From NCBI GenBank assembly GCA_018065565.1, contig JAGHSZ010000075.1, forward strand, positions 1 through 57,805: a stretch of DNA of 57,805 bases, in the 5' to 3' direction. The position numbers and the translations under genes were made by a program. Position 1 is the stretch's first letter, and each line of letters starts with the position of its first letter. Below are positions 44,954-53,771 of this stretch, one piece after another. The notes under the pieces are model-generated. The model saw nothing but the letters and a program-made list of their open reading frames with translations, searched no databases and was not told the DNA's origin. The DNA comes from Candidatus Colivivens caballi (lineage in GTDB: Bacteria; Bacteroidota; Bacteroidia; Bacteroidales; Bacteroidaceae).

Positions 44954-46930
44954 TTAGTCGCGATATGCAGGGTTCTGATAGAGAGCCTTCTCATCCTTTG
45001 CCATTTCCATACCGTCGAGCTGACCCTGTGGAATTGGACGGAGATACAGGTCCTTAGTGATGTTACGCTTGTTCAGAGCGTTGGTGTGCTCAGCGAATGT
45101 CATGCCACCCATGTGGTATGTACCTGCGAGCTTCTCCCAAGTCTGAGTACGAGTGAGTTCGTACCAGCGATGACCTTCACCGAAGTATTCACGGCTACGC
45201 TCCTGCATGATGTACTCAATAGTGATTTCGGCAGGAGTAGCAGCAACCATTTCAGCACTGTGGTCCTCAATCTTTGCAACACCGTTGTTGTTGTCCCAGC
45301 GCCACTTGCCGGCACGAGCACGGATGACATTGATGAGGTCGCGTGCAGACATGTCACCTGATGCACCCATCACCTGTGCTTCAGCAGCGATGAAGTAGAG
45401 TTCAGAGAACTTAGCGATGACATAAGGACGGACGCTGCCTGAGTTGACACCAGCACCGTAGCCAGTTAAGTTGTCCTTGCTGTAAGGACCAATCTTCCAT
45501 ACAGCTGGATAGAGCTGACGAGTGATGCCGCTTGGGTTGATGACATAGTCAGCACGGCCAGGAAGCACACCTGCGCTCACACCAGCATTGTTGCCGGTAT
45601 AGTCAACATTTGGATTGTCTTCGTTGAGGAAAGTGAGGACAGGGTCACCGAGACCATAGTTGTGGCCTTCGACGTCGGCTGCGTAGTCACCCCAAGGGCC
45701 AGCATTGATGGTCATGCCGTTAGCGCCTGTGATGGTCTTCCGGTAGCCATCAGCAGTAGGACTTGCCTTCTGCCAGTTTGCACGGAAGCAGTATGTGAAT
45801 GTACCATCGTAGCGTGAGTCGTTGGTCTTGTCGGCAAAAGTCTTTGTGAAGACTTCAATGACTGGAGCGATACGAGTCCAAGGACGACCGAGTCCAGGGA
45901 CGAGGTCACGCTGAACAGCACTTACGCCGTCAACATTGATGAGTGTGTAGTTGCAGCAAGGGAACCATGAAGTGAAGTTCTCAGGAGAAGCACCGTTACC
46001 CCATGCAAACTTGCCGACACCGTTGTACTGGTCGCTCTGGTCAGTGTGGTCAGCCCAGAGGAGCCATTCTGAGTTACGGTCGTTTGTAGCTACATTGACA
46101 TCGTAGTATGTAGGCTGGAGAGCATAAGGACCAGGGTTTTTGATAGCAGTGAGTGCTGTGTCGTATGCCTTCTTGAAGTAGTTAGCAGCCTGTGATGCGT
46201 CGCGCTCGCACTCTGGGTATGTAGGAACACCGTTAGGGTTCTTGAGCCACCATGCATAAGTCAGGTAAGCCTTTGCCAGATATGTGCGGGCTACGGTCTT
46301 TGTGACTGCACCTTCAACGCGTGGATTTTCAGGAAGGTCAGCAACTGCCTTCTCAAGGTCAGGGAAGATACACTTCAAATATACATCAGCCACTGTGTTG
46401 CGGACAGAAGTACGAACTGGGCTTGAGTTGAATTTGAGTTCGCCTGAACCAAGGTCGAGTGGCACACCACCGAAGTTGCGTACGAGGTGGAAGTAGTAGA
46501 ATGCGCGGAAGAAATATGCCTCAGCAATCATAGAAGCATCCATGCCGCCTTTTTCAGCATTCTCGATAACGCCGTTTGCTGTATTGATGAATGGGAACAC
46601 ATCCCAGAATCGACCTGCATCGCAGTTTGTAGAAGTGATTCTTGGAGCACCTTCTGCAAGGTCCATTGATGTGAAGTTCTCACCGTTACCGCTCTGTGCG
46701 TAAGTGTATTCGTCAGTACCGGTTTCAAGTGCGCTATACACATAACCGTTACCATAGAGGTTACGCAAGTCGCAGTAGAGTGAAGTCAGACCACCTTCTA
46801 CACCCTGCTTTGAAGAGAAGAATGTTGGGTCGTATGAAGATCTTGCCTGTTCATCAAGAATGTCGCTGCATGATGTCATACCAAGAGCGAGTGCACCAGT
46901 AAGTGCAAGTAAAATATAATTCTTTTTCAT
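44954..46930 (-). CDS. SusD/RagB-family nutrient-binding lipoprotein (pair 1)
   Basis: A 658-residue surface lipoprotein: signal LALTGALALGMTSC with the lipobox Cys at about 21, then SDILDEQ and TPR-like helices. The domain has FFRAFYYFHLVRNFGGVPLD (about 144-163), TYLAKAYLTYAWWLKN, and the C-terminal YFGEGHRWYELTRTQTWEKL typical of SusD. It caps the SusC channel and binds the imported glycan or peptide. The longer-than-usual size (most are 500-600) reflects a large insert. The partner SusC lies 15 bp upstream. Confidence 0.92.
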   Translation of the reverse strand: MKKNYILLALTGALALGMTSCSDILDEQARSSYDPTFFSSKQGVEGGLTSLYCDLRNLYGNGYVYSALETGTDEYTYAQSGNGENFTSMDLAEGAPRITSTNCDAGRFWDVFPFINTANGVIENAEKGGMDASMIAEAYFFRAFYYFHLVRNFGGVPLDLGSGELKFNSSPVRTSVRNTVADVYLKCIFPDLEKAVADLPENPRVEGAVTKTVARTYLAKAYLTYAWWLKNPNGVPTYPECERDASQAANYFKKAYDTALTAIKNPGPYALQPTYYDVNVATNDRNSEWLLWADHTDQSDQYNGVGKFAWGNGASPENFTSWFPCCNYTLINVDGVSAVQRDLVPGLGRPWTRIAPVIEVFTKTFADKTNDSRYDGTFTYCFRANWQKASPTADGYRKTITGANGMTINAGPWGDYAADVEGHNYGLGDPVLTFLNEDNPNVDYTGNNAGVSAGVLPGRADYVINPSGITRQLYPAVWKIGPYSKDNLTGYGAGVNSGSVRPYVIAKFSELYFIAAEAQVMGASGDMSARDLINVIRARAGKWRWDNNNGVAKIEDHSAEMVAATPAEITIEYIMQERSREYFGEGHRWYELTRTQTWEKLAGTYHMGGMTFAEHTNALNKRNITKDLYLRPIPQGQLDGMEMAKDEKALYQNPAYRD

Positions 46931-46945
46931 AATCTTCTTCAGTAA

Positions 46946-49900
46946 TTAGAATGTTAAGTTAAGACCAAACAGGAAATTGCGTGTTGCAGGAGTGTTGTAA
47001 CCAACGATTGGGAGTTTGTGAGCACCTGTGTAACCACCGAATGTAACGGCAGTTGTTCCACCATTGTGTGCCATTGTGTTGGTTTCAGGGTCAAGTCCAC
47101 ATTCGTTCTTGTAAGGTGAGAAGAATACGAATGGATTCTGAACAGATGCGTAAACGCGGAGGCGATCGATGCCGAGACGCTTGATTGCAGCAATGTTCTG
47201 GAAGTTGTAACCGAGAGTGATTGTACGAATCTTCAGGTAGCCTGCATCGAAGTAGCCGAGAGTTGAGCCATACTTAGGGTTGTCACCGTCAACGATGCCA
47301 CCTGGCTTTGGATACTTGTTTGTAGGGTTGTCCTCAGTCCAGTAGTCAACATCGATCTGACCACGACGGCCAGTCAGCATGTTGAGGTAACCGTTTGAAG
47401 AGTGGATGGCAGAGATGAGCTTACCGCCAATCTGGAATGAACCGATAACTGAGAAGTCGAAGTTCTTGTAAGAGACATCAGTGCTGAAACCTCCCTGGAG
47501 CTTAGGTTCCATTGACATAATCTTGCGGTCAGCAGGACCGATGGCGCGTGTTGGCTTGCCGTTCTCGTCGTAGTCGCCAGTATAGTCAACCTTGATCATA
47601 CCTGCGTTGCCACCTGGTTCAAGGATGTTGCGGAGGTCTTCTTCGTCAGACTGCCAGATACCAATCTTGTCGTAGTCGAAGATACAGTCGATTGGGTGAC
47701 CAACGAACCAGCGGTTGCCTTCATCGCGGTCAGCACCTGATGCCAGTGCGACGAGCTTGTTGTGGTTAGAATAGAAGTTGATGCCAGCATTCCATGTCCA
47801 ACCGTTGTGGTCTTCGAGGATAGTACCGTTGACACTGAATTCCCAACCGAGGTTTCTTGTCTTACCAATGTTCTGCATACTGCTTGACACACCTGCAGTT
47901 GCAGGGAGAGAAACAGCAAGGAGGAGGTCATGTGTGTTCTGGATGTAGTATTCAAATGTACCTCTCAATCGGCCGTTGAAGAGACCAAAGTCGAGACCGA
48001 AGTTCCAAGTCTTAGTGTATTCCCATCCAAGTGCATTGTTAGGAAGGGCTGATACATAGTAACCTGTTGAATAGCCAGTAGGACCAAAGTTGTAGAAGCT
48101 TGTGCTGAGTGAACCGAGAGTTGAATAAGGATCGATGCTCGCATTTGAAGTTTCACCGTAACCTATGCGCAGCTTCAAACGGTCAAGCCATTCAACATTG
48201 CTCATGAAGTTTTCGCGGTTGATGTTCCAACCAGCAGAAAATGCCTTGTAAAGGTGCCACTTGTGACCATCGGCAAGGACTGAAGCACCGTCGCTGCGGA
48301 GAGTTGCGCTCAACATGTACTTGTTGTCGTAGTCGTACATAACACGACCCATGTATGACACGAGTCCTTTTTCCCAGAATCTCTGGCTGCCTGGATTGAC
48401 AGTGACATTCTGCTGAGCATAACCGATGTTGAAGTACTGGAATGCTTCGTTAGGAATGTCCTGACCCGACATTGCAGTCTGCTCATAGCGTGTCTTTTCT
48501 GTAGATTGCAAAGCAACGATGTTGAAGTGGTGAACATCAGCAAATGTGTGGTCGTAAGTGATGACATGTTCTACGCTCCAGTTCTTGTAGATTGATTCAT
48601 CAACAGAAGCAGAGTTCACTGCTGTAGGGCTTACATTGTTGACACCTGTGCCAGTGAAAGAACCAGTCTTGTTGTTGCGGTAGTTGAGACCGATGTTCAT
48701 GCGGTAGTTGAGACCTTCAATCCAAGGGCACTTAACTTCTGCGTAGAGATTGTTGTATGAGCCAAATCCCTTGCGCTCGTTCATCCAAGTGTCTTCTAAG
48801 TCTTCGATGATGCCAGGAGTGAGGATGTAGTTTTCATCAGCATTCATGTGGATAGTGCGCTTCATTGTGCCGTCAGCATTGTAAGGGTCAGCGATTGGAG
48901 TTGCGCTGAGCACACCGTAAATACCGATCTGACCACCGTTTCTTACACTGAAGTTAGTGTTAGTAGAGAGTCCGAAACGGAAGAATTCGCCCACCTTCTG
49001 GTCGATGTTACCACGAACAGAGTAGCGTGAGAAGTCCTGACCAGGAGTGACAGCAGCATCCTTGTAGTAACCAGCACCGAAACTGTAGTTACCACCGTCA
49101 GTACCGCCCTGAATGCTTACATTGTGGCTCTGAGTGTAACCTGTTCTGAAGAACATGTCCTGCCAGTCAGTGTCAACATCATTGCTTTCGTCAGCACCGT
49201 TGTCAGTGTAGTTTGTACCAGTTGCATGGCCCTTGAGGTACTCACGGAGAGCAACAAACTGAGGACCGTTCATCATTGGGTACTTGCTGAACATATCCTT
49301 CCAACCTACATACATGTTGTAAGAAACCTTGGCAGGAGTGCTCTGAACACCCTTCAAAGTAGTGATCATGATGACACCGTTAGCACCACGGGAACCGTAG
49401 ATAGCAGTGGCAGAAGCATCTTTCAGGATGTCGATGCTCTTGATGTCAGCAGTTGGGATGTCAGAAAGATTGCCTAAGAATGGCACACCGTCGAGGACGA
49501 TGAGAGGGTCGTTGCTGGCATTGAGTGAACGCTGACCACGAACACGGATCTGCATTTCCTCACCTGGCTGAGATGAAGTCTGAGTCATCACAACACCAGG
49601 AACACGGCCTGCAAGTGCATAAGCCACATTTGGTGCAGCCACAGCATTGATTTCTGCGCCACTCATATTGGCAACAGAACCAGTAACAGCCTCACGACGC
49701 TGAGTACCGTAACCGATAACTACGACTTCGTTGAGAGCCTTCTTGTCGTCTTTCAGGACAACCTTCAGATTGTCGTGACCACTGACCTTTACTGACTGAG
49801 AGGTGAAGCCTACATAAGAAATTGTAAGCGTTGCCTGTGCATCAGCATTAACTACGAAATTACCATTCAAGTCGGTAACAGTTCCTGTGCTGGTTCCATC

Positions 49901-50038
49901 GACCTTTACAGTTGCACCGATGAGTGGATCACCATTGGTGTCAAGGACAACGCCCTTGACCTTCTGAGCTGACAATGACAGTGACAGTACAAATGCACAT
50001 ACCATCATCACAACTCGCATCATTTGGTTTTGTCTCAT
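46946..50038 (-). CDS. SusC/RagA-family TonB-linked outer membrane protein (pair 1)
   Basis: About 1030 residues from the ATG at 50038 (MRQNQMMRVVMMV); an earlier TTG at 50086 is less likely. After the signal peptide comes a carboxypeptidase-like domain (VKGVVLDTNGDPLIGATVKVDG), a TonB box region (LNEVVVIGYGTQRREAVTGSV), the plug (PGVVMTQTSSQPGEEMQIRVRGQRSLN...) and the barrel, ending LFGLNLTF. Transports the substrate bound by the SusD partner. No hydrolase or regulator is adjacent, so the ligand cannot be inferred. Confidence 0.95.
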   Translation of the reverse strand: MRQNQMMRVVMMVCAFVLSLSLSAQKVKGVVLDTNGDPLIGATVKVDGTSTGTVTDLNGNFVVNADAQATLTISYVGFTSQSVKVSGHDNLKVVLKDDKKALNEVVVIGYGTQRREAVTGSVANMSGAEINAVAAPNVAYALAGRVPGVVMTQTSSQPGEEMQIRVRGQRSLNASNDPLIVLDGVPFLGNLSDIPTADIKSIDILKDASATAIYGSRGANGVIMITTLKGVQSTPAKVSYNMYVGWKDMFSKYPMMNGPQFVALREYLKGHATGTNYTDNGADESNDVDTDWQDMFFRTGYTQSHNVSIQGGTDGGNYSFGAGYYKDAAVTPGQDFSRYSVRGNIDQKVGEFFRFGLSTNTNFSVRNGGQIGIYGVLSATPIADPYNADGTMKRTIHMNADENYILTPGIIEDLEDTWMNERKGFGSYNNLYAEVKCPWIEGLNYRMNIGLNYRNNKTGSFTGTGVNNVSPTAVNSASVDESIYKNWSVEHVITYDHTFADVHHFNIVALQSTEKTRYEQTAMSGQDIPNEAFQYFNIGYAQQNVTVNPGSQRFWEKGLVSYMGRVMYDYDNKYMLSATLRSDGASVLADGHKWHLYKAFSAGWNINRENFMSNVEWLDRLKLRIGYGETSNASIDPYSTLGSLSTSFYNFGPTGYSTGYYVSALPNNALGWEYTKTWNFGLDFGLFNGRLRGTFEYYIQNTHDLLLAVSLPATAGVSSSMQNIGKTRNLGWEFSVNGTILEDHNGWTWNAGINFYSNHNKLVALASGADRDEGNRWFVGHPIDCIFDYDKIGIWQSDEEDLRNILEPGGNAGMIKVDYTGDYDENGKPTRAIGPADRKIMSMEPKLQGGFSTDVSYKNFDFSVIGSFQIGGKLISAIHSSNGYLNMLTGRRGQIDVDYWTEDNPTNKYPKPGGIVDGDNPKYGSTLGYFDAGYLKIRTITLGYNFQNIAAIKRLGIDRLRVYASVQNPFVFFSPYKNECGLDPETNTMAHNGGTTAVTFGGYTGAHKLPIVGYNTPATRNFLFGLNLTF

Positions 50039-50369
50039 AATGATTTGTTGATTGGTTGATAAATTAGTTAGGTAATAATAAAACAAATATAAATTTGATT
50101 ATTTCTCGAGTTTGGGCACACGACAACAAAAGGCTCACTGAGTCTCCTGCTGCATCAAGTGCATTAGTTGTTTTTTAAATTTAAGTAGGCAGTCATCACA
50201 ACAGTTAGTTTAATTGCCTTATTAAGGCTGCTGCCAGTTTGACTATTGTTTTTTTAGGTGGGTTCTATAAATTCACCGTCACAATAATAAATATAACAGA
50301 TGGGCTAAAATGAACTTTTCTTTTGCAGCACCAAAGTAATTGGCGCATGGTTGTTTTTTAATTTGTTTG

Positions 50370-50401
50370 CGAAAGTACACATTTTTTAACAACCGACCAA
50401 A
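50370..50401 (-). promoter_or_regulatory. Possible promoter of susCD pair 1
   Basis: Minus-strand TACTTTCG (50377-50370) resembles TAnnTTTG with one change, and TTTG (50401-50398) lies at -33 with a 20-bp spacer. The leader to 50038 is about 325 nt. It contains no open frame I can support, nor a terminator. Confidence 0.45.
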
Positions 50402-50521
50402 CAAAACTGCAAAAAACAACACTTTCACATAGCAATTTGACACTCAACACAGCATTTTCACCTATATCAGACCGCAACTGCATGAGGAAATCGACACATC
50501 GACACATGGTGGCATATACGC

Positions 50522-50564
50522 AAAAAAGAGAGGATGCACTCCGTTGTGTATCCTCTCTTTTTTT
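50522..50564 (-). terminator. Terminator after 50624-51793
   Basis: AAAAAAGAGAGGATGCA (50522-50538) pairs with TGTATCCTCTCTTTTTT (50548-50564). T-runs on both sides make it bidirectional. Confidence 0.85.
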
Positions 50565-50623
50565 GCGAAATCAAATATTTCTTATGATGCTGCAATCATG
50601 TAGGGCATACACCCTGTTGCATT

Positions 50624-51793
50624 CTACAATCTGAATCCCACGGTTCCTGCGATGTAGAACACTTTGAAGTTCATACAACTGCGGCAGTCAATGTTGAATG
50701 TCAGTGCGTGTTTGTCAATAGGTATCTCATAGCCGACTCCGGCATAGAAACCACATATATTCATTTCACTGTCGGTGTAGTATCTGACAGTCCCATCATT
50801 TTGAACCTCACACTCGTTCTTGCACCAGAAGAAACTTGGCATCCATCCGAAACGAGCAGTGAACATTGGTTTGTCGGGATTGCCGAAACGATAAAGCGGA
50901 CCGGCTGCGAGAGAGAGCGAGTGTATCCATCCTTCACGTTCCCCTCCAAGCCAATAAACATCAGTTCCAACGACTTTCCGATAAGCGTAATTGAGTGCCA
51001 CCTGAACTATCTGGTTCTTGATTTTGCGGCCAGCTTCGATGTCAAGGCCAATGCCTGCGCCAAAGAATGCTCCATTATCGACATCAAGAGGAGTGTAAGC
51101 AAGACCCATTGGACCATACGAAGTGCGCAACATGTCATAATTCCACAGGCAATAGCCACCCCCTGCATTGAAGGTGAAATGCAGTTTGGTCTTGTCAGAT
51201 TCGTCGTCGTACTGGAACACAATACATTCATCGCCCGATGTGCAGAGGTCGTAATGATAGTCCTCCACGATGTTTATCAGGTCTTTCTCGTTCATCATGC
51301 CAGTTTTAATGTCGTTGCGTGCATGCTCCGAAAGGCTGACCTCGGAATAGACGCGCTGCGCTGCAGCCAGCACAGAGTCGGCATTGTAATCGTCCCAGTT
51401 CTCTTTCACCTCATATTTGATGACCTTGCCGTCCTCATTCTCAATATAGTACATGTTCTTATACTTGTCCTGATATCTATATAGACTGATCATTCCCTTA
51501 ACCATATATTCAGCAAAAAAATATCCAGTGTCTTCAAACTTGCGAGTAACATAGAACTTTCCGTTGCCAGTAAAGCGGTAACCTTCAATCTCGCCAGGCA
51601 TGTAAGTCTTGAATTCCGTCTCGCCATTGGCACGGAACGAACACTGACGCGCATTGACCTCATTAGTGCGGAAATCGATAGTACCATAAATGGTGTCAAG
51701 ACTGTTTGTGATGATGTAGCCGTCTTTTGGGTTTACCTGAGCATGAGCAAGCATACAGGAAAGCATGGCTACCAGAAACAATGGTAATTTCAT
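50624..51793 (-). CDS. Predicted outer membrane protein of unknown function
   Basis: A 389-residue protein with a signal peptide (MKLPLFLVAMLSCMLAHAQ) and a C-terminal beta-barrel-like half ending AGTVGFRL. The first 100 residues (DGYIITNSLDTIYGTIDFRTNEV...) form a separate globular part seen in Bacteroidetes envelope proteins. I do not recognise a named family. It stands between two susCD operons with its own promoter and terminator; whether it belongs to either is unclear. Confidence 0.7.
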   Translation of the reverse strand: MKLPLFLVAMLSCMLAHAQVNPKDGYIITNSLDTIYGTIDFRTNEVNARQCSFRANGETEFKTYMPGEIEGYRFTGNGKFYVTRKFEDTGYFFAEYMVKGMISLYRYQDKYKNMYYIENEDGKVIKYEVKENWDDYNADSVLAAAQRVYSEVSLSEHARNDIKTGMMNEKDLINIVEDYHYDLCTSGDECIVFQYDDESDKTKLHFTFNAGGGYCLWNYDMLRTSYGPMGLAYTPLDVDNGAFFGAGIGLDIEAGRKIKNQIVQVALNYAYRKVVGTDVYWLGGEREGWIHSLSLAAGPLYRFGNPDKPMFTARFGWMPSFFWCKNECEVQNDGTVRYYTDSEMNICGFYAGVGYEIPIDKHALTFNIDCRSCMNFKVFYIAGTVGFRL

Positions 51794-51832
51794 AATTGTT
51801 TATTGATTTGTTAGGAGTTATCTAATTGATGG

Positions 51833-51864
51833 CAAAGGTACTACTTTTTTTTCTATAATACAGC
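51833..51864 (-). promoter_or_regulatory. Promoter of 50624-51793
   Basis: Minus-strand TACCTTTG (51840-51833) fits TAnnTTTG; the -33 position (51861-51864) reads GCTG, a poor match. The leader is about 35 nt. Confidence 0.5.
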
Positions 51865-51908
51865 CACAATCACATTGTTTTTATCCGAAAAGAGGTAATA
51901 TTACACAC

Positions 51909-51950
51909 AAAGAGAGGATGCGCTACAATGTGCATCCTCTCTTTTTCTAT
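51909..51950. terminator. Hairpin after susCD pair 2
   Basis: AAAGAGAGGATGC (51909-51921) pairs with GCATCCTCTCTTT (51932-51944). It is nearly the same sequence as the terminator at 50522-50564. The T-tract is better on the plus strand; it probably serves susD of pair 2. Confidence 0.7.
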
Positions 51951-51991
51951 TTATTGACTGCTACGCAAGGCAGCAATCGTTGTTGCTCAAA

Positions 51992-53728
51992 TTACCAACC
52001 TGGGTTCTGAACGAGGTTAGGGTTAATGCTTACGCTGTTAGTTGGGAATGGGAAGCGTTCGTGCTTGCCAGCCTTGAATCCAACAGTGTTCTTGTTGTCA
52101 ATAGCAACATGAGTCTTAACGAGGTAGAAACGATTGTCGCGGAAAGTCTCAGTAAGTTCTTCACCTGCCTGTGGTGTGCGGGACAATCTGTCGTAAAGCT
52201 GTGATACATTTTGACCAGCTTTCTCTACGCCCTCAAAGTCGCCCCAGCGTACGAGGTCAGCCCAGCGGCAACCTTCAAGCCAAAGTTCAATCTTCTTCTC
52301 AGCCTTGATATCATCAAGAGTAATGTCTGTGAGTGGAGCGATACCAGCACGAGTACGAATCTGATTTACTGCATCAAGAGCTTCTGTCTTCTGACCATTT
52401 GCCAAAGCTGCTTCTGCATACATAAGGAGAACTTCTGCATAACGCATGATTGTGAAGTTATTCAGACGCTGATTGCCAAAAGCAAGGTCTGCAGAACGGG
52501 AAATTGGTTTGAGTGGAAGATAGAATGACTGACCATAAAGTCCCTTTTCAGTAATACCGAGATCCGTACTTACCTTCTTCTCTTCAAGTGAAAGATTGTC
52601 AACTGGAAGGTTGTAAACAGAATTGTAAACAAGTTCATCGATAGGTATGATTGTAGCCTTGAAACGGTATGAATCTTCACCATCGTGCTGTATGAATTCG
52701 TCAGCAATCCACTGTGGAACACCAAGACCGCCCCAGCCATCAAGACCAGAATAGTTCAAACTTGGGTTAGCCTTGAAGTGGTCAGAACGCCAGTTCCAGA
52801 TTTGAGATTCCATCCAAGTGGACTTCTGGATGTAGCCTTCCCACTGACCAATAGCACAAGCTTCGATGTTAGTTTCGAAAATCTTTTCTTCATTGCAGTC
52901 ACCCTCAATATGGAAGTTGTCTGCATATCTTTCACCTGGTACAAGTGCATACTTGCCAGACTTGATAACCTCCTCAAGAGCGGCAGCAGCAGCAGCGTTC
53001 TTACCTGCGAAGAGGTAAGCCTTACCTGCAACACCATAAGCGAAGCCCTGAGTTACAACCACTGCGCCATTCTTGTCATTCTTGTTCTCACGAGCTGGGA
53101 GGTCTTCAACAGCATCAAGACACTCCTGTGCACACCATTCGAGTGCAGCGTTATGATCTGCGCAGTTTGTAGGATATTCGCCTGGTTCGAGAACATGATC
53201 AAGCAATGGAGGATTACCCCAACCAATGGTAAGCATCATCTGGATGTATGCGCGAAGTACGCGAGCTTCTGCAACACACTGCTTTTTAACTGGAGTATCA
53301 GCCTTATCACCGCCGAAGTACTTGATAACAAGGTTTGCATAGTAAGCAGCATAACAGAGGTGGTTGTAAGAGTTAGTAACAACTGCAGAACCGCTGTCAT
53401 AACGGAATTCGTTCATTTCACCAGCGAAGTCGTTATCGCCGAAGAATTCACCTGCAGCATAGATGTCATCACCACAGAGATTGAAAACGAAACGGAATGG
53501 GCAGTATGTAAACCCATCGTTGAAACCTGTGACATCACGAGTGAACTGGTCGTAAGCAGCAATAATGGCCTGCTGAGCATCAGCATCAGTCTTATAGAAA
53601 TCCTCAACAGCCACAACACCCTTTTGAGGCACTTCAAGCAAATCTTCACTACAAGAAGTGAATGTACCTACAGCGAGCAGACCAGAAAGGAATGCAATGC
53701 CAGTAGTCTTTACTATATTCTTTTTCAT
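51992..53728 (-). CDS. SusD/RagB-family nutrient-binding lipoprotein (pair 2)
   Basis: A 578-residue lipoprotein: signal TGIAFLSGLLAVGTFTSC with the lipobox Cys at about 26, then SEDLLEVPQKGVVAVEDFYKTDADAQQAI. TPR helices include CVAEARVLRAYIQMMLTIGWGNPPLLD (about 150-175), and the C-terminal motif is MRYAEVLLMYAEAALANGQ ... IELWLEGCRWADLVRWGD. It binds the substrate of the adjacent SusC, 43 bp upstream. Size is normal for the family. Confidence 0.95.
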   Translation of the reverse strand: MKKNIVKTTGIAFLSGLLAVGTFTSCSEDLLEVPQKGVVAVEDFYKTDADAQQAIIAAYDQFTRDVTGFNDGFTYCPFRFVFNLCGDDIYAAGEFFGDNDFAGEMNEFRYDSGSAVVTNSYNHLCYAAYYANLVIKYFGGDKADTPVKKQCVAEARVLRAYIQMMLTIGWGNPPLLDHVLEPGEYPTNCADHNAALEWCAQECLDAVEDLPARENKNDKNGAVVVTQGFAYGVAGKAYLFAGKNAAAAAALEEVIKSGKYALVPGERYADNFHIEGDCNEEKIFETNIEACAIGQWEGYIQKSTWMESQIWNWRSDHFKANPSLNYSGLDGWGGLGVPQWIADEFIQHDGEDSYRFKATIIPIDELVYNSVYNLPVDNLSLEEKKVSTDLGITEKGLYGQSFYLPLKPISRSADLAFGNQRLNNFTIMRYAEVLLMYAEAALANGQKTEALDAVNQIRTRAGIAPLTDITLDDIKAEKKIELWLEGCRWADLVRWGDFEGVEKAGQNVSQLYDRLSRTPQAGEELTETFRDNRFYLVKTHVAIDNKNTVGFKAGKHERFPFPTNSVSINPNLVQNPGW

Positions 53729-53771
53729 ACTTATAAAATTCTTTAATAATTAAACTAATGTATCTAATTGA

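Noticed and set aside
50039..50086. Extended start of the first SusC with three Tyr codons (MFYYYL)
   Set aside because: The TTG start is weak, the extra 16 residues precede a normal signal peptide, and no terminator is present, so neither an extended protein nor an attenuator is supported.
52685..53746. Plus-strand frame of 353 codons opposite susD pair 2
   Set aside because: Antisense shadow of a well-supported SusD gene.
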